A stretch of 64,000 nt of DNA from Zobellia uliginosa (GTDB lineage Bacteria > Bacteroidota > Bacteroidia > Flavobacteriales > Flavobacteriaceae). How positions within the stretch are numbered: position 1 is the stretch's first letter; each line of letters begins with the position of its first letter. This document shows positions 63,864 through 64,000 of the stretch, one piece after another. The stretch is taken from NCBI RefSeq assembly GCF_900156625.1, contig NZ_FTOB01000008.1:62001-126000 (forward strand). Direction: 5' to 3'. The translations under genes and the position numbers were made by a program. Below the pieces are notes generated by a model, which saw nothing but the letters and a program-made list of their open reading frames with translations, ran no database searches and was not told where the DNA came from.

Positions 63864-63899
63864 AAAAATCGGCCAGAAGCAAATATGTTCTGGCCGATT
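63864..63899 (-). terminator. Terminator of serS, probably bidirectional
   Basis: Arms AATCGGCCAGAA (63867-63878) and TTCTGGCCGATT (63888-63899) form a perfect 12-bp stem. Read leftward the stem is followed by a T run (63868-63864), so it terminates serS; it also lies 14 bp after the hypothetical gene's stop on the other strand. Confidence 0.85.
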
Positions 63900-63908
63900 G
63901 TAATAAGC

Positions 63909-64000
63909 TTAGTCTATACGGTCAAATCCGCAATAAGGCACCAAAACTTCGGGAATCTGAATCCCGTCTGCAGTTTGATAGTTTTCCAAAATTCCCGCCA
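63909..64000 (-). CDS. serS: Seryl-tRNA synthetase, C-terminal 29 residues only
   Basis: The reading frame entering from the right edge ends AGILENYQTADGIQIPEVLVPYCGFDRID, the typical C-terminus of bacterial SerRS (ILENYQ...GI.IPEVL.PY). The rest of the gene lies outside the window. A terminator follows immediately. Confidence 0.9.
   Translation of the reverse strand, partial: AGILENYQTADGIQIPEVLVPYCGFDRID

Noticed and set aside
1-64000. CRISPR arrays, tRNA genes, insertion sequences, integrases
   Set aside because: I looked for spaced repeats, cloverleaf sequences and transposase motifs by eye and found none.

Overview
The window comes from a Bacteroidota chromosome, almost certainly a marine member of the Flavobacteriaceae. 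The reasons are a flexirubin-type pigment cluster, a SusC/SusD pair, a type IX secretion (T9SS) sorting domain, an OlsF-type lipid acyltransferase fusion, and promoters of the Bacteroidetes form TTTG-N17-23-TAnnTTTG. The gene set and its moderate GC content resemble Zobellia or Maribacter relatives; that genus-level guess is inference. I see no tRNA, rRNA, IS element, CRISPR array or prophage. Genes are intact except for the two cut by the window edges (a darB-like ketosynthase at the left, serS at the right).

Region 1 (1-9018): flexirubin/dialkylresorcinol biosynthesis. A leftward operon runs from a tyrosine-ammonia-lyase-like gene through a WG-repeat protein, FabG-like reductase, KAS II-like ketosynthase, acyl carrier protein, LpxL-like acyltransferase and DarA to a partial DarB. 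A putative flavin-dependent halogenase diverges from it. Region 2 (9019-19774): a GntR-type regulator, SusC/SusD, a cytoplasmic GH36-like alpha-galactosidase, a sugar O-acetyltransferase and a Na+/sugar symporter, together a compact uptake and breakdown route for a small galactoside. The susC promoter and the GH36 promoter both carry a matching tandem 10-bp repeat directly after the -7 box, which suggests a shared operator.

Region 3 (19786-41935): mostly housekeeping and cell-envelope genes. These are a PAP2 phosphatase, a histone-deacetylase-family hydrolase, a Lys/Cys-rich small protein, Tex, MetG, a DUF1501/DUF1800 pair, YraN, a probable HTH plus tandem-ACT protein, a TlpA-like thioredoxin protein, two secreted hydrolases, Mfd, an unusual pyridine-nucleotide oxidoreductase and a TspO-like protein. 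Region 4 (42007-47871): a complete four-gene ligase-associated DNA-repair cassette (exonuclease, ATP-dependent ligase, Lhr-core helicase, PdeM phosphoesterase), with a TerB-like gene diverging from it.

Region 5 (48491-64000): central metabolism and translation. It holds fructose-1,6-bisphosphatase, a GNAT/hypothetical/aspartate-kinase operon, OlsF, several small enzymes, a 2-hydroxyacid dehydrogenase, MgtE, RsmA, an S41 peptidase, a TPR lipoprotein-like or periplasmic protein, and the end of serS. A small orphan gene between the TPR gene and serS is preceded by two LytTR-like half-sites 21 bp apart. The main leads are the shared tandem-repeat operator of the galactoside locus, a 21-bp identical element at the 5' ends of the ACT-protein gene and the aspartate-kinase operon, the LytTR-like orphan gene, the Tat-plus-T9SS DUF1501 protein, and the disulfide reductase lacking its C-terminal His-Glu pair.
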